A stretch of DNA of 64,000 nucleotides, taken from NCBI GenBank assembly GCA_000151295.1, contig GG745350.1:207939-271938 (forward strand). Direction: 5' to 3'. Below, piece by piece: positions 23,423 through 34,130 of the stretch. Origin of the DNA: Allomyces macrogynus ATCC 38327. Its lineage: Eukaryota; Blastocladiomycota; Blastocladiomycetes; Blastocladiales; Blastocladiaceae. Numbering within the stretch: position 1 is the first letter of the stretch; every line of letters begins with the position of its first letter. The notes beneath the pieces are model-generated. The model ran no database searches, was not told the origin of the DNA, and saw nothing but the letters and a program-made list of their open reading frames with translations. A program made the position numbers and the translations under genes.

Positions 23423-24129
23423 GGTGGCGGTCGTGGTGGTATTCCGAGTGATTGCAGCTTCGAGCTTGGTGCTTGGAAAACGGGCAAACGACGCGTCGTG
23501 GGTTGGTTGCCGTGGTGTCGATCCAACGCGAGGAAGTAGCGCAGGGGCCGTGAGCACGCTCCGTGGCGGCCGTTTGGCGCTTAGTGCGGGCACTCGTGGG
23601 CGCGGATCACGGCTGCTGATGCCGTGGCCGTCGTCGACGTCGACGTCGCTGCTGCCGTCGTGAACGGTGGCTGTTGGGCATGGCCGAAGTGGCCGTGGCG
23701 AGCGTGGCCGGCCGGAGCCGCGCGCGCTTGAGGGCGCGTGCAGGCGACAGCGCTGGCAGGCAGATGGAAGCGTCGGCCGCCTGGCGCGTGGCAGCTCAGG
23801 TTGCGGCAAGTGCCTGCTTTCAGGGCACGTGCGGCCGGTCCCACCACCGATGCGCGGTCACGTTTGCCGGCGCTTCGTTGGTGCGCCTCGTCGTTGTGTC
23901 CGCACTGCAGCAGCACGGCGAGCTCCATCGTATCGTGGGCCGCCCTTGCCGCGCGACCACGAAGCCATTCACACCAGCCGCCGTGGCAAGTCAACCGTCC
24001 TCAACCAACCGGCACCTCGCCGTCGCCAGCGCTCTGGCAGCACTTCCAAGTCTCCTCACCAAGTCCGCTCCTACTACCACCAACCGACCAACCGACCAAC
24101 CGACCAACCGACCAACCGACCCCCACGGA
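23423..24129. other. Divergent promoter region of SEC21 and the CDK gene
   Basis: About 700 bases between two divergently transcribed genes. An in-frame upstream extension of the kinase (from 23674) exists but translates to low-complexity Arg/Ala/Thr sequence and is probably untranslated leader. It contains five perfect copies of an 8-mer just before the kinase ATG. Confidence 0.6.
24080..24119. repeat. CCAACCGA x5 in the leader of the CDK gene
   Basis: Five head-to-tail copies of CCAACCGA end about 10 bases before the kinase ATG at 24130, so they lie in the probable 5' leader or core promoter. Confidence 0.9.
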
Positions 24130-25334
24130 ATGGCTGCCATGTCGGCCGCCGCGAGCCACCACGCGCAGCCGCCGTCGCTGCTCGACCAGTACACGTGCCT
24201 CGACCGCATCGGCGAAGGCACCTACGGCGTCGTCTTTCGCGCGCAGCACCGTGCCACGGGTAAAGTCGTCGCCCTCAAGCGTATTCGGCTCGATGCCGAG
24301 GCCGACGGGATCCCGGCCACGGCCTTACGCGAAACGAGTCTGCTACTCGAGCTCAGGCACCCCAACATTGTCCCGCTCGAAGGAGTCGCATTGAACGCGC
24401 CCAACCTGTTCTTGGTCTTCGAGTTTCTCGACGGCGACTTGAAAATGTTCATGGAGCGGTACCGCGACCGTCCGTTGCGCGCCGACATGACGCAAAGCTT
24501 TCTCTACCAGCTGCTCGACGCGCTGCAGTACTGCCACCAGCGCGGGATCATGCACCGTGACTTGAAGCCGCAGGTACCACTTGTTCACCGTTGATCAGCT
24601 TAGCTCCATTTTGTCATTCAGCGTCTGATCAACCATTTCAACAACCCTCTAGAACATCCTCATCGACGCTAAGCTCAACCTCAAGCTCGGCGATTTCGGC
24701 CTCGCGCGCGCCGTCAGCCTGCCCATGCGCACTTACACGCACGAAGTCGTCACGCTCTGGTACCGCCCGCCCGAAATTTTGCTCGGGTCGCAAAAGTACT
24801 CGTACGGCGTCGATATTTGGAGTACCGCTTGCATCTTTGCCGAAATGCTGCTGGGCCGGCCGCTGTTCCCCGGTTCGTTTGTCCTGTTCGCTGTCTCCGC
24901 TCTTCCCGTCACAGACACTGACTTTCGAGCTCTAGGCGACTCGGAAATCGACGAGCTCTTCCACATCTTCCGTATTCTCGGCACGCCCAACGCCAACGTC
25001 TGGGCCCAAGTCGAGGACCTGCCGCAATTCGCTCCCGAGTTCCCGAAATGGGCACCACGGCCGCTCGAGTCGGTGTTCCCGCCCTCGACGTCGCAGTTTG
25101 CATTGCGACTACTGCGCGTACGTTTTCTCCACCCTGTCATTGATCGATGGGATATCATTTCTCACCACTCATCCATCACGGCAGCATATGCTCGCCTACG
25201 ACCCAAACGAGCGGTTCACGGCCCGGCACGCGCTCGGCCACCCGTATTTCGAGGGCGTCATGGTCCCACCACGGCCTGATACGCCGCCCGTCGTGAACGG
25301 TGGTGGAAGTGGGCGTGCACGCGCGCTGACGTGA
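24130..25334 (+). CDS. Cyclin-dependent kinase, CDK1/Cdc2-like (4 exons)
   Basis: Exons 24130-24573, 24653-24872, 24936-25117 and 25185-25334 give 331 residues. Motifs: glycine loop GEGTYGVVF (~28-36), catalytic Lys in VVALKRIRL, cyclin-binding helix IPATALRE (~61-68) where classic CDK1 has PSTAIRE, HRDLKPQN across the first join, DFGLARA, and activation segment [16 protein letters not shown] with the phosphorylatable Thr. [18 protein letters not shown] follows exon 3's start as in Cdc2. The loop, GDSEID and EFLDGDLK segments are closest to CDK1, but the altered PSTAIRE helix leaves a CDK5/Pho85-type or lineage-specific CDK possible. Intron 2 (24873-24935, GTTCGT...CTCTAG) is 63 nt and stop-free, so retention would add 21 residues. 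Tail ends [11 protein letters not shown]. Confidence 0.92.
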
Positions 25335-25442
25335 GGCCTGTCGCGCGTTAGTTTGTATTTGTTGATCGTTGCGGTTCTGTTCCTCGCTTGCTTTTGCCGT
25401 TCTTTTTCCTTGTTCGGAGCGATCCACACCCTGCATCATACC

Positions 25443-25502
<60 letters not shown>

Positions 25503-25778
25503 GCTTTCCGTGCGTGCGTGCGCGGTGGTCGGGGGGCCTTGGGGGGGGGGGGGGGGGCGAATGACGTCGAATTTGCAGACAATGTTTTCGTGTGCCATGT
25601 CCTTGCTATTGCTGCCTCGACTTCACCCACAAACGTGCTCGTGACTGAAGAGATCGAAAGTCTCCGTTCTCTCGCTGCGCGGGGTTTTTGTGGGGTTGGC
25701 CGCTTTTTTTTTTTCGGGCGGACGAAACTGAATGGTTTCCCGAATCACGGCCACCCCCCCCTGGAACTAAAATGGGCC
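25335..25778. other. 3' flank of the kinase with microsatellite and poly-G, next to a gap
   Basis: No gene supported. Holds a (TTTC)n microsatellite, G runs and the left edge of an assembly gap. Confidence 0.7.
25445..25504. repeat. (TTTC)n microsatellite, about 15 copies
   Basis: Near-perfect tetranucleotide repeat ending at about 25504. It is followed by G6 at 25531-25536 and a 17-base G run at 25541-25557, a difficult stretch shortly before the N gap. Confidence 0.95.
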
Positions 25779-25878
25779 NNNNNNNNNNNNNNNNNNNNNN
25801 NNNNNNNNNNNNNNNNNNNNNNNNNNNNNNNNNNNNNNNNNNNNNNNNNNNNNNNNNNNNNNNNNNNNNNNNNNNNNN
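25779..25878. other. Assembly gap (100 N)
   Basis: One hundred undetermined bases. The DPH1 frame runs into the right edge of the gap, so the gap holds at least the C-terminal codons of that gene. A round 100 usually marks a gap of unknown size. Confidence 0.98.
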
Positions 25879-27226
25879 GCACGCGACCTGCACCCAGGCC
25901 CCGACATCGCGCCACTCGTTCAACCGCGCCGGGAAAATCTCCGACATGCAGACGACCACGTGCGGAATGTTTCGCGCGGTGAGTTGCGCGCGCAGCCAGT
26001 GCAGGATGTCGGGCGAGCCTTGCCGGCCAAGGGTGCCGAGAATCACGCCCCATTTGCGCGCGCGTTGCGCGGTCGTGATCGCGTCGTGTCGCGCGCGACG
26101 CATTTCGACGTGGTCGTACCGCTCGCGCGTGAGCGTCGACGAGTAGGGGTCGTACCGGTACGCGGGCAGGTCCGGGTTGTGGATCAGGATCGACTCAAGG
26201 TGGAATTTGCCGTCGCCGAGGTAGACGACCGAGTCGATATCTGCGGGAAGTTTGGGGGAGGTGCAGCCGAGGATTTCACCGGGGGAGAGCGGTTTGGTTT
26301 GCGGGACGTGCACGGAGAAGTGCGGTTCGAGTTGGCGCTTGGCGAGGTGCAGCGACCCGACGAATTGGATGGTCGCGACGAGGGCCAGTCGGGAGCCGAG
26401 GGGTAGGTTGTGCGTCAGGATCGTGACGAAGTGGGACACGTCGAATTGGATGTCGACGAAGACGTAGAGCGTTTTGATGGTGGTCACGTCGACGGGGACT
26501 AGCGTATAATCGAGCACCGTCAGACATCGGGTATTGGGTGGAGAAGGGAGGGGAGGGGGAGGCAATTGCGTACTCAGGCACGAGTGGCCATAGTGCACGA
26601 GAAAGTCGCACCCGAGCGCGCGCGCCGTGAAATCGTCGACGCAGCACGCGCCATAGGTCACGTCACCCATGACAACCGTGTCGACGCCCGTGAATTGCTC
26701 GAGAATGTCGGAAATGATGCAGGAAAACATTTGCAGGCCCTCGGGGAACTGCAGCGCGACTACGACATGACACCGAGAGGGTCAGATTGGTCGCAACGGC
26801 AGAACAGCACGTTGGGGAGAGCAAACCGACCTCGCTTGGCCGAGAAATTCTGGATCTGGTGCACCGTCTTGTGAATCTCGAAATTGTAGTTGGCCGGCAA
26901 CGCCTTGATCGCCTCGTTCAAGACGGCATTGTTCAAAATCTCGTCGGGGATGGCGTTGAGCTTGACTTTGGGCGCGGCCGGCGGTTTGGACGCTAAATCC
27001 AAGAACGAGAGCACGGATCGATGAATTGCTGATTTTGCAGCGAATGAATTCGGGTCATGGGCAGCCATGCCCCACCTTGCATCTGGACAATGGCGTTGGC
27101 ATCTTCAATAGACGATGCCGGCCCGGTGGCGCCGACCGACTTGGCAATCGCATCGACCTTGCGCGAGGACCCGACGAAGCGTTTGCGGGCGGTCTTGAAG
27201 GGCGCAGCTGGACTTGAGTCGGTCAT
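25879..27226 (-). CDS. DPH1: Diphthamide synthase subunit Dph1, 3' end lost in gap (4 exons seen)
   Basis: Dph1 with Dph2 transfers the 3-amino-3-carboxypropyl group of S-adenosylmethionine to a histidine of elongation factor 2, the first step of diphthamide synthesis. Exons 27226-27076, 26992-26831, 26759-26574 and 26498-25879 join in phase (introns 71-83 nt) to give 372 residues. Diagnostic blocks are [77 protein letters not shown] and LGTLGRQG. The three conserved iron-sulfur cysteines are seen: one in GACC, one in LGCTSP, and the third in VQVAC, which is the last codon before the N gap. The missing C-terminus should begin with the conserved PRLSIDWG. The ATG at 27226 gives an N-terminus (basic RKRFVG) like other fungal Dph1; an upstream in-frame start at 27361 is less likely. 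Confidence 0.95.
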
Positions 27227-28861
27227 TTTTTGTGCCGGCCGTGCAGCAGTGCAAGATGCAGGGCTCTGCCCTGAATTGAGTGGGCTTTCCAAAATACCAG
27301 TCCACTTGTCACGTGGATGGAAATGGAAGTAAGTCTCCTGGAGTCGTGCGATGGCCTCCAATGTAAACGTTCGTCTGCATTTTTACGCCACGACGCCCGC
27401 AAACGCACGTCATCAGGCGCGTTGAATATCGATCATCGCCTTTCGCAACAACCACACCCACGGCACACCTACTGATAGTCGTCAGTATAATCACACGCTC
27501 AGTGTTGGTTGCAATCAACATTGTGCGTCTCCATTTGTGGCAACCACACCATTGCCAACGCCTACTGCGACTGCGCTTGTTGAAATAGCGAGCCTTGACA
27601 AGTTTCTTTGGGGGGACTTACTGTTGCCGCGTTGAGAGCAATGCGCGTGCAAAGGTGACAGTTTGGTGACAGCTGCACATGGCTGATTTGGCTGTGCACC
27701 ATGTTGTAAGAGACCAATCAATCGTGGACAAGGACAGGTGGAGAAGGTAGCAACACTGCCCCTCGGTTGGTATGTTGCTCCTCTATTCTCCTTGTGCTCG
27801 TCCACGCATATGGTCCTGTGCTGATTGCTACTGTTGTGGTCACGCTCCACAAATGTTGCCACACTGCTGTCTCTACTGGACAGTTTGGTCAGTCGCGTCC
27901 CCAACGCACAGCACAGCGCACGGTCATGCTTGGGTGTCAGAAACGCAGGCATGCGGTCTGTTCGGACGGCAAAATGCAGGGCAATCGATGCACACACATG
28001 GCAAACTGATGGCATGACGCTCCTGACTTGCTTGTGCAGTTGCTTGCCTCAGCGCTCATTTAGTCTCCACATGCACAACTGAGTGCGATTTGCAAGGACG
28101 TCGCTTTGCCAAATGCTGGTTGTAGCCGCATCAGTCAATGCCACCATCAACAAACTGACTCTGCCACATTCTGAGTCCCAAGTGTGCCGTGACCAGTTCC
28201 ACGCCATACCGGAGAGAGAATCGCCACTTCAATCTACCACGCCATCGTGGAGCAGGGGCGGAAGGGCAGAGCCTTGCACGGTTGCCACCCGGAGGGTGCG
28301 TAACGCCAATCAGCGTCAAGAAGAGGAAAAGAGAGCCCAAAGACTGGTCCTGTGAAATCCACGTGAGAATTAAACCCTGTGTCCCTCGCGTCCCCCACCT
28401 TGATGCTTTTTGCGCGTCGTGAAGAGCGAGGAACGACGAGCAGCTGGCCTTGGGATGCGGCTCGCTCCCATCAGCAAATTTCTCGTCCAGCGAGCCGTGA
28501 AGGCCCCGCAACTCTGCAAAACGGTTCGCATCGCAACCGACAGCGAATAACGCGCGTTCTCCGCCCGGTCCCCGACAGCTGCACGCGAACCACGCCGGCC
28601 AGCCCTCGCCATCGCGCGGCTTTCTCCTCCCTCCAACATCCGCAAACAATCCTTATCTGCGCCGATCACCTTCTCCACCGCTCTCGACGCTCCGCTTTTT
28701 CGCCCTTGTCGCACCACGACGCGACTCGTCGCTGCTGCCGCTCTGCTCCGTTGCACCCCGCTGCGCTCGGCCAGCCATTTCCGCCGCACACCATTCATAG
28801 ACGGCGCTCTCGCAATCTATTTCCGCGCAATCAACTCTCTGTGCCTGTCCCCACCTCGACC
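27227..28861. other. Intergenic stretch, nothing recognised
   Basis: About 1.6 kb between DPH1 (minus) and the SH3 gene (plus). The middle (27.4-28.1 kb) is less GC-rich than the window average. Open frames of up to 170 codons show no domain. Promoters of both genes must lie here. Confidence 0.5.
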
Positions 28862-30180
28862 ATGGTCGCTGTTCATTCCCGTCCCGCGCGCGCGAGACCA
28901 CGCTCCGTGAGCGATCTCGACGTGGACGCGGCACGCAACGATCCCGACTCGTCTTCGGCAACGGCCTTCGTGCATCACAAGATCCGGCCAATGACCGTGC
29001 GGTCGGCCGCAAATCCGCACCGCGTCGCGATCAACTCGGGCCGTGGGCCCGCGTTCGCCGTGCAAGCCCAGCACGCCGGCAGTACGTTGCGCTCTGATCA
29101 ATGAAATCCTTCGCGAGGGTGTCGCTCACGTTCGTGTCTCCACCGCGTAGCCGTCCCACAAGCGCAGTTAGCGCTCCCACCAACGGCCCTGACCGCCGAC
29201 GCCGGCACCGCCGCCCCACCTGGGCTCACAAGCGCGTTCCAGGACTCGCCCTTGCCCGCGCCGCGGTCTGACGAGCCCTCGGTGCCATGGGGAGGTGTCG
29301 CCGTGGCTATTGTCGTAGCACTGGTCATTATTTCCGGGTGCGTCGTGCTGGCGCGCATACGCCGCCGCGGGCAGCAGAGTACGTCTCCCCACCCACGTCA
29401 CTGAGTCAGTTACAAGGAACTGATCTGGTCCGCGATCGGCTCCACCTAGACCAAGCTGCCGCTGAACTCGCCACGCACGCTGCCGCCAACGACCCCGCGG
29501 CATCCTCAGACGCGGGCAAGACCAAGGTCGAGAACGTGGTCGCGTCGCACGAGCACTTACTCGCCGGTGGCGCATCGCCCGACCCGCCCATGGCCGTCCA
29601 GACGACGGGGATCCCCGTCCACCCGACGGGAATGCCGGTCCCGCCCCTGATCGGGATGCCGCTCGCCATGTCCGTGTCCGCGGCCGTCCACCCGACGGGC
29701 GTCGCGCCGCCGCGACCCGTCTCCGTCCACAGCACTGGCGGGCCTGCGCCATGGAACATGCCGGTCCCGCCGACGGTCCCGATGATGCCGCTCGCCCTGA
29801 CCCCACCGCCCGCTGCGCCGATCATGCTCACGGGGCCGCATCCGCCGCCGATGCCAGTGACTGCGGTTTCGGCGCGCACGTTTGTCGCGGTGCACTCGTA
29901 CGTGCCGCAGGCGCGGGACGAGTTGCCGCTGCGTGTGGGCGATCGGGTCGCGGTGGTCGTGGGGTTCAATGACGGGTGGGCCAAGGTGGTGCTGCTGGCG
30001 ACGGGCGAGCAAGGGTTTGTGCCGATGACGTTGGTCGTGCCCGAGGACACGGCGGCGGTGCCCCTGCAGGTGCCGGTGGCACCTGCGGGGCCGGTGTACA
30101 CGCAGCGGTATGCGTCGTTGGCGCGGGGTGGGGCAGCGACGCCGTTGCCGCCGCCGGGAGCGTTCCCACGGTCGCAGTGA
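28862..30180 (+). CDS. Single-pass membrane protein with C-terminal SH3 domain (3 exons)
   Basis: Exons 28862-29081, 29151-29378 and 29450-30180 (introns 69 and 71 nt, both TAG acceptors) give 392 residues. The first intron must end at CGCGTAG (29150), since the later CAG breaks the frame. The N-terminal ~118 residues are Ser/Ala/Pro-rich. Residues ~120-141 form a membrane helix (GGVAVAIVVALVIISGCVV) followed by RIRRR, placing the C-terminus in the cytosol. A Pro/Met-rich linker contains three HPTG repeats. Residues ~291-347 form an SH3 domain: FVAVHSYVPQARDELPLRVGD, then DGWAKV and GEQGFVPMTLV. TM-then-SH3 architecture recalls yeast Fus1, a cell-fusion and polarity scaffold, but orthology is not shown. 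Likely binds proline-rich partners at the plasma membrane. Confidence 0.82.
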
Positions 30181-30447
30181 GGACTGGATGTGGTGGAGAA
30201 CGACATGGTTAGCGTGTTTGACATGATGGACTCGGATGGGGATCAGTTCTTGTGACATGGTCGAAACGAAGCTACGTACCTCGCCAGTCCAACACCACGC
30301 CAGTTGTGCGGCAATGGCTGACTGACGTAACAACGAAACGGTTCTTCAAATACCGCGTTCTCGCCGCTGGCCAGGAGCTCCTCAGGCTCCTCATGTCTGC
30401 ATTACAACCCAAGCCAAGTTCCCCAATTGATCTTTGCATTTCCACTG

Positions 30448-31667
30448 ATGCCGCGCCGAAACCACGACCGCAACCTGCAAGCGAATACGGCAAGCCGAAC
30501 TGTGCATCCCAACGCCCAGTACTCGTCCGAACAAATCCAAGTGCTCTCGCTGATTCCGCTGCTGGCCAACCTGCAATTATTGGCCGTGCTTACCAAGTCA
30601 CGCCAAGTGACGTGTATGCAAATGATTCGTGATCAAATCAGTCTTCCGCGATTGAACGATCTGGCCAGCAAGACCGACACAATGCTTTCTGGAAACGACG
30701 CGGATCTGCCGCCATTGGACTTGCTGATTGCATTGAATGCGCTTCAGATCTTGGACAATTTGGTGCATCTGGACAGCAACAATCCCACTGCCGACGCTGG
30801 TGCAGTGGCGGACGAAGCCAAGATTGCCTGCGCAAAGAGCGGACTCGTGACGATTTGCGTGAATACTCTGAATCAATGCATTCTTGCAATTCAGCGACGC
30901 GGCGTAACGAAACCGATCACAGAAACAATGAACGTGGATATGACCAATTCACTGGGCAATGTATGCTTCCTTGGCTCTCAGTATTTGTTGTCTGGCCCAA
31001 CAGCAAACCAATTCGTTTCTTTGTCGAATAGAGCAACACACAGTCGGCAAGGACAGCCTCGGATCCCAAGTCTCAAGTAATGCCAAGGAAGAGGGATACA
31101 AGTCAAATTATACGCGAGATGGCGTACCCGAAGCCCTTTGTTCCTGGCGTCCCAAATCAAGCCCAAATCACCGACGTTATCCTGGGTCTTGTCGTGCGCA
31201 TCCTGGCCACGCTGGCCGCGCACCCAGCAGTCCGTGTCTTTCTCCGCCGCCCGCTTGGCGAATCGACGACGGCCTTTCATCTCGCCGAGTGGCTCCTGAC
31301 CGTGCGCACGTTGCCCAGCTCGACACGGCAGAGCGTGGTCTCTCTGATGTCGCATTCGACGGAATTGCTGGCAGAATCGGGCGCGCGGTACTGTGCACAC
31401 TTGTCTTGCAATACGATCGAGTCGTCAGCGAAGCCATTTTCTCGGTGCAGTCGGTGCAAATGCACGTGGTATTGCTCGCGCGAGTGCCAAATTGCCGCGT
31501 GGAAGCAAGGGCACAAGCACTGGTGCCGCCCCGCTCCTGTTGCTGCTCCCTCTCCCGCTCCCGTATCCACTCCTGCTCCCACGCCAAACGCGACTGCGAC
31601 GCGGGCTGCACCATCGCCTGCACCAACGCCGATGCGGCCAGTTGGTATGGTTGGGGCATCAGCATGA
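30448..31667 (+). CDS. MYND zinc-finger protein, intact copy (2 exons)
   Basis: Exons 30448-30960 and 31032-31667, joined across a 71-nt intron (GTATGC...AATAG, phase 0), give 382 residues. The start is the first ATG in the frame (MPRRNHDRN). The N-terminal ~290 residues are helical and Leu-rich without a known domain (VLSLIPLLANLQLLAVL; LVVRILATLAAHPAVRVFL). A MYND finger follows at ~292-336 with all metal ligands: CAHLSC, CSRCKCTWYCSREC and GHKHWC. The tail is a Pro/Ala/Thr-rich stretch. MYND fingers bind proline-containing peptides. A decayed second copy of the whole gene lies 1.5 kb downstream on the same strand. Confidence 0.8.
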
Positions 31668-33149
31668 GTCCAGTATGTCAAGATATCATGATGTGGAGTT
31701 CCACTTTCATGACCTTGGTCATGATGAATCTGGTTCACGTCATAAATCGCTCATGATGTTGAGCATCGCACCGTCAAGTCGCTTCTTTGAGGGCAAGCAT
31801 TTGGCAGTGATGCGGCATCGCGTTGGGATTCTCCGTAAACCGTACCGCTCCCCAAGTTCTCATGTTTCCTCGCGTCCATACGGCCCGACAATGCGAAACT
31901 GCGCTTGATCGTTCATCCTCTGCGAGAAGAGCATCAAGTGTCGCGCTTGTCGCGCCCAATTAACTGGAAGTTTTGGGGAGATTGGAATATTGTCGTTCTG
32001 GAAAATCGAATGCTTGTCATTTTTTGTCCTTTTCCAGAGTTCTGCTTATGGCAATTTATCGCCCAACAACAGTCGTTCACAGCAAGCAGCACACACTTGG
32101 TGGACGATAATACTTCAACTCTCAGCTGCTGGGCCAAGCGTATGGAAAAGGTTCTTGGCAACGGCGACTTTTCCACTTAGCATGATGAATGATCTGGTAC
32201 TTTCAGCAGCTGGGGTTTGGACCAATTTCCTGTTGTGGATGGCATAATGGCCACCTTCACCTTGGACTCCTTGAACATGCATTCTGAAAGAAACAAGGGT
32301 CATTTACGTATCTATCGTACCAGATAGCTCGCTCTGGTTATTTCCAGAACAAGTGCTGCGCAAGGACTGATTTTGCAGACAGAGAATGGCCACAGCCAGC
32401 CAAAAGATAAACTGCATCCTGACTATGGTCTTTCCACTCCCGAATCATAACCGATTTCAACCGCTGATAATTTTTGAGCTTTTTAGACTTCATCAAATAT
32501 ATTTTGGTCGTTAGAAAAGGCCTTCTCACCATGAGTGATGAGCAGTCCATTCAGTGCGAGTGGGAACACTTGTCATGATGCATGGGATACGAATTGCAAA
32601 CAAAATCGCTCAATCGAGCCCAGCGTATCAAATAACAGGGAAATAACTCTCAAAACGGCAGTCTCAGGGCAACCCATGTCCAGCTGTTTGTACTGCTGAT
32701 TTTGTGCTGCTGTTGCATGCAGAATTGCATAGTTGGGAGTTGCAGATGGTCCTGATGTGGTTGGGGAACCAACTCCTGACGTGGGTGGGGAATCATCTCC
32801 TGACGTGGGTGGGGAACCATCTTCTAACGTGGTGAACACGCCATCAACTGGTGTGGTTCATATGGCTTGGGAGGATGAGCTGGTAGATCCAACTGAGCCC
32901 CAACATTCGATGTTGACATGTTAAAAGACCGCTACGATTGGCAATTTTGCGCCATTTTACTTGATCTTTCCGCGTCAGTTCGTCTGCTGCTGAAACTGAT
33001 GTGGGTGTGCCGATTTTTTAAATCCCTGGCTGCAGCTTCTCTTTCACCTTCATGGATGCCCATGGACGTTCAACACCCATCCCCAAGGTCGCCCTCTCTT
33101 CATTTATCCATCAATGACGGTAAATGACGCCCGAAGAGACGTTGTCTCA
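31668..33149. other. AT-richer spacer between the two MYND copies
   Basis: About 1.5 kb, noticeably lower in GC than most of the window. No gene recognised. It contains repeated TCATGA words near 31680-31760 and a 24-bp minisatellite at 32754-32849. Confidence 0.5.
32754..32849 (+). repeat. 24-bp minisatellite, four copies
   Basis: Four head-to-tail units of 24 bp, starting GATGTGGTTGGGGAACC. Units 2 and 3 are nearly identical, and unit 4 is more diverged. The period is a multiple of three and the plus strand is open through it (8-residue repeat of the DVGGEPSS type), so it may derive from a coding repeat, but no gene is supported around it. Confidence 0.85.
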
Positions 33150-34130
33150 GGGTCGGTATGTTATTTGCAACAGAGCATCAAGCAACATTCAGCAACTGGG
33201 ATCCAGATCAGGTCAGCAATCCCCCTCCTCTCCAACATTCAAGTTCTCGAGCGATCGATGAAATCAAGCGAAACGGTCTGTGCCCAAGTTATCCGGGACG
33301 GAATATCTCCTCCAAGACTTCTAGACATTGCAAGCATTGTCCCACCCCTTCAATGTGGTGGCAGTCCTGCAACTGCAGCACAGTTGACTTGGGTGGGGAC
33401 AACCCGAATTTTTGACAACATCATCCACATCAAGAGTGGCGGCTGCTCTGATGACAAGGTGGCGACAGTTGCTGATGGGGCCAAGGTCGCCTGTGCCAAG
33501 GGGGGAATGGTAGTGGTTGTTGTGAACATAGTTGACCAGTGCATTTGTGCACTGCAGCATGGCGATGCAAGCAAAGAATGCAGCACAACTGAATGAGATG
33601 GAAGCAGAAGGAGGATCATCGGGTGTAGGAATGAGTCGAGGAGCATCATCGTTGTCATCATTATCGTCATCTACCCCCATCCAATCCATGGTGACAATCT
33701 CAGATTCGCCATTACCAGGGGCATCAAGCCAAAGACACACTCGCCAGGCTGTGGCCATGCAGGTTGTGTACCCAGCGCCAAGCGTGCCTGGTTCAATCAC
33801 AGAACAACAAGTGATCGAAATTGTTCTTGGTCTCGCCATGCGCATCTTGGCGACTCTCGCTGCGCATCCAGCAGTCTGCTTATATTTGCGCCGCCCATTG
33901 GGTCACTTGACAACAGCGTTTCATTTTGCAGCATGGCTGTTGGCGTGGCCTGAGCCGCCAGAAACGATCCGACAAGGCGCATTGGCATTGATATTGCATT
34001 CAGCAAATAGTGCTCGAATCGGGTTCACGATGCAGCCAGTGCAAATTGGTACTGCTCGTGTGAATGCCAAGTTGCTGCCTGGTGGAGGACATTGGCATTG
34101 GTGCCGCCATGCTGTAGAATTAAGCTCTAC
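33150..34130 (+). pseudogene. Decayed duplicate of the MYND-finger gene
   Basis: Two blocks are clearly related to the upstream gene. The first (33.2-33.6 kb) matches its exon 1 (IPLLSNIQVLE for IPLLANLQLLA; CAQVIRDGISPPRL for CMQMIRDQISLPRL; KVACAKGGMV for KIACAKSGLV). The second (33.8-34.1 kb) matches exon 2 (AMRILATLAAHPAVCLYLRRPLG). In the MYND region the frame is shifted and cysteines are lost: WYCSCECQVAAW survives only in another frame than the block before it, and the upstream Cys pairs are missing. The copy also lacks the Pro-rich tail. It is therefore a tandem duplicate losing, or having lost, its finger. Expression of a finger-less protein from the remaining frames cannot be excluded. 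Confidence 0.7.

Noticed and set aside
23674..24129. N-terminal extension of the kinase frame
   Set aside because: Open by chance. Translation is low-complexity Arg/Ala/Thr including the CCAACCGA array, and CDK proteins start close to the glycine loop.
25606..26730. Single ORF spanning the N gap for DPH1
   Set aside because: The frame through the Ns is meaningless, and a true intron (26573-26499) lies inside it.
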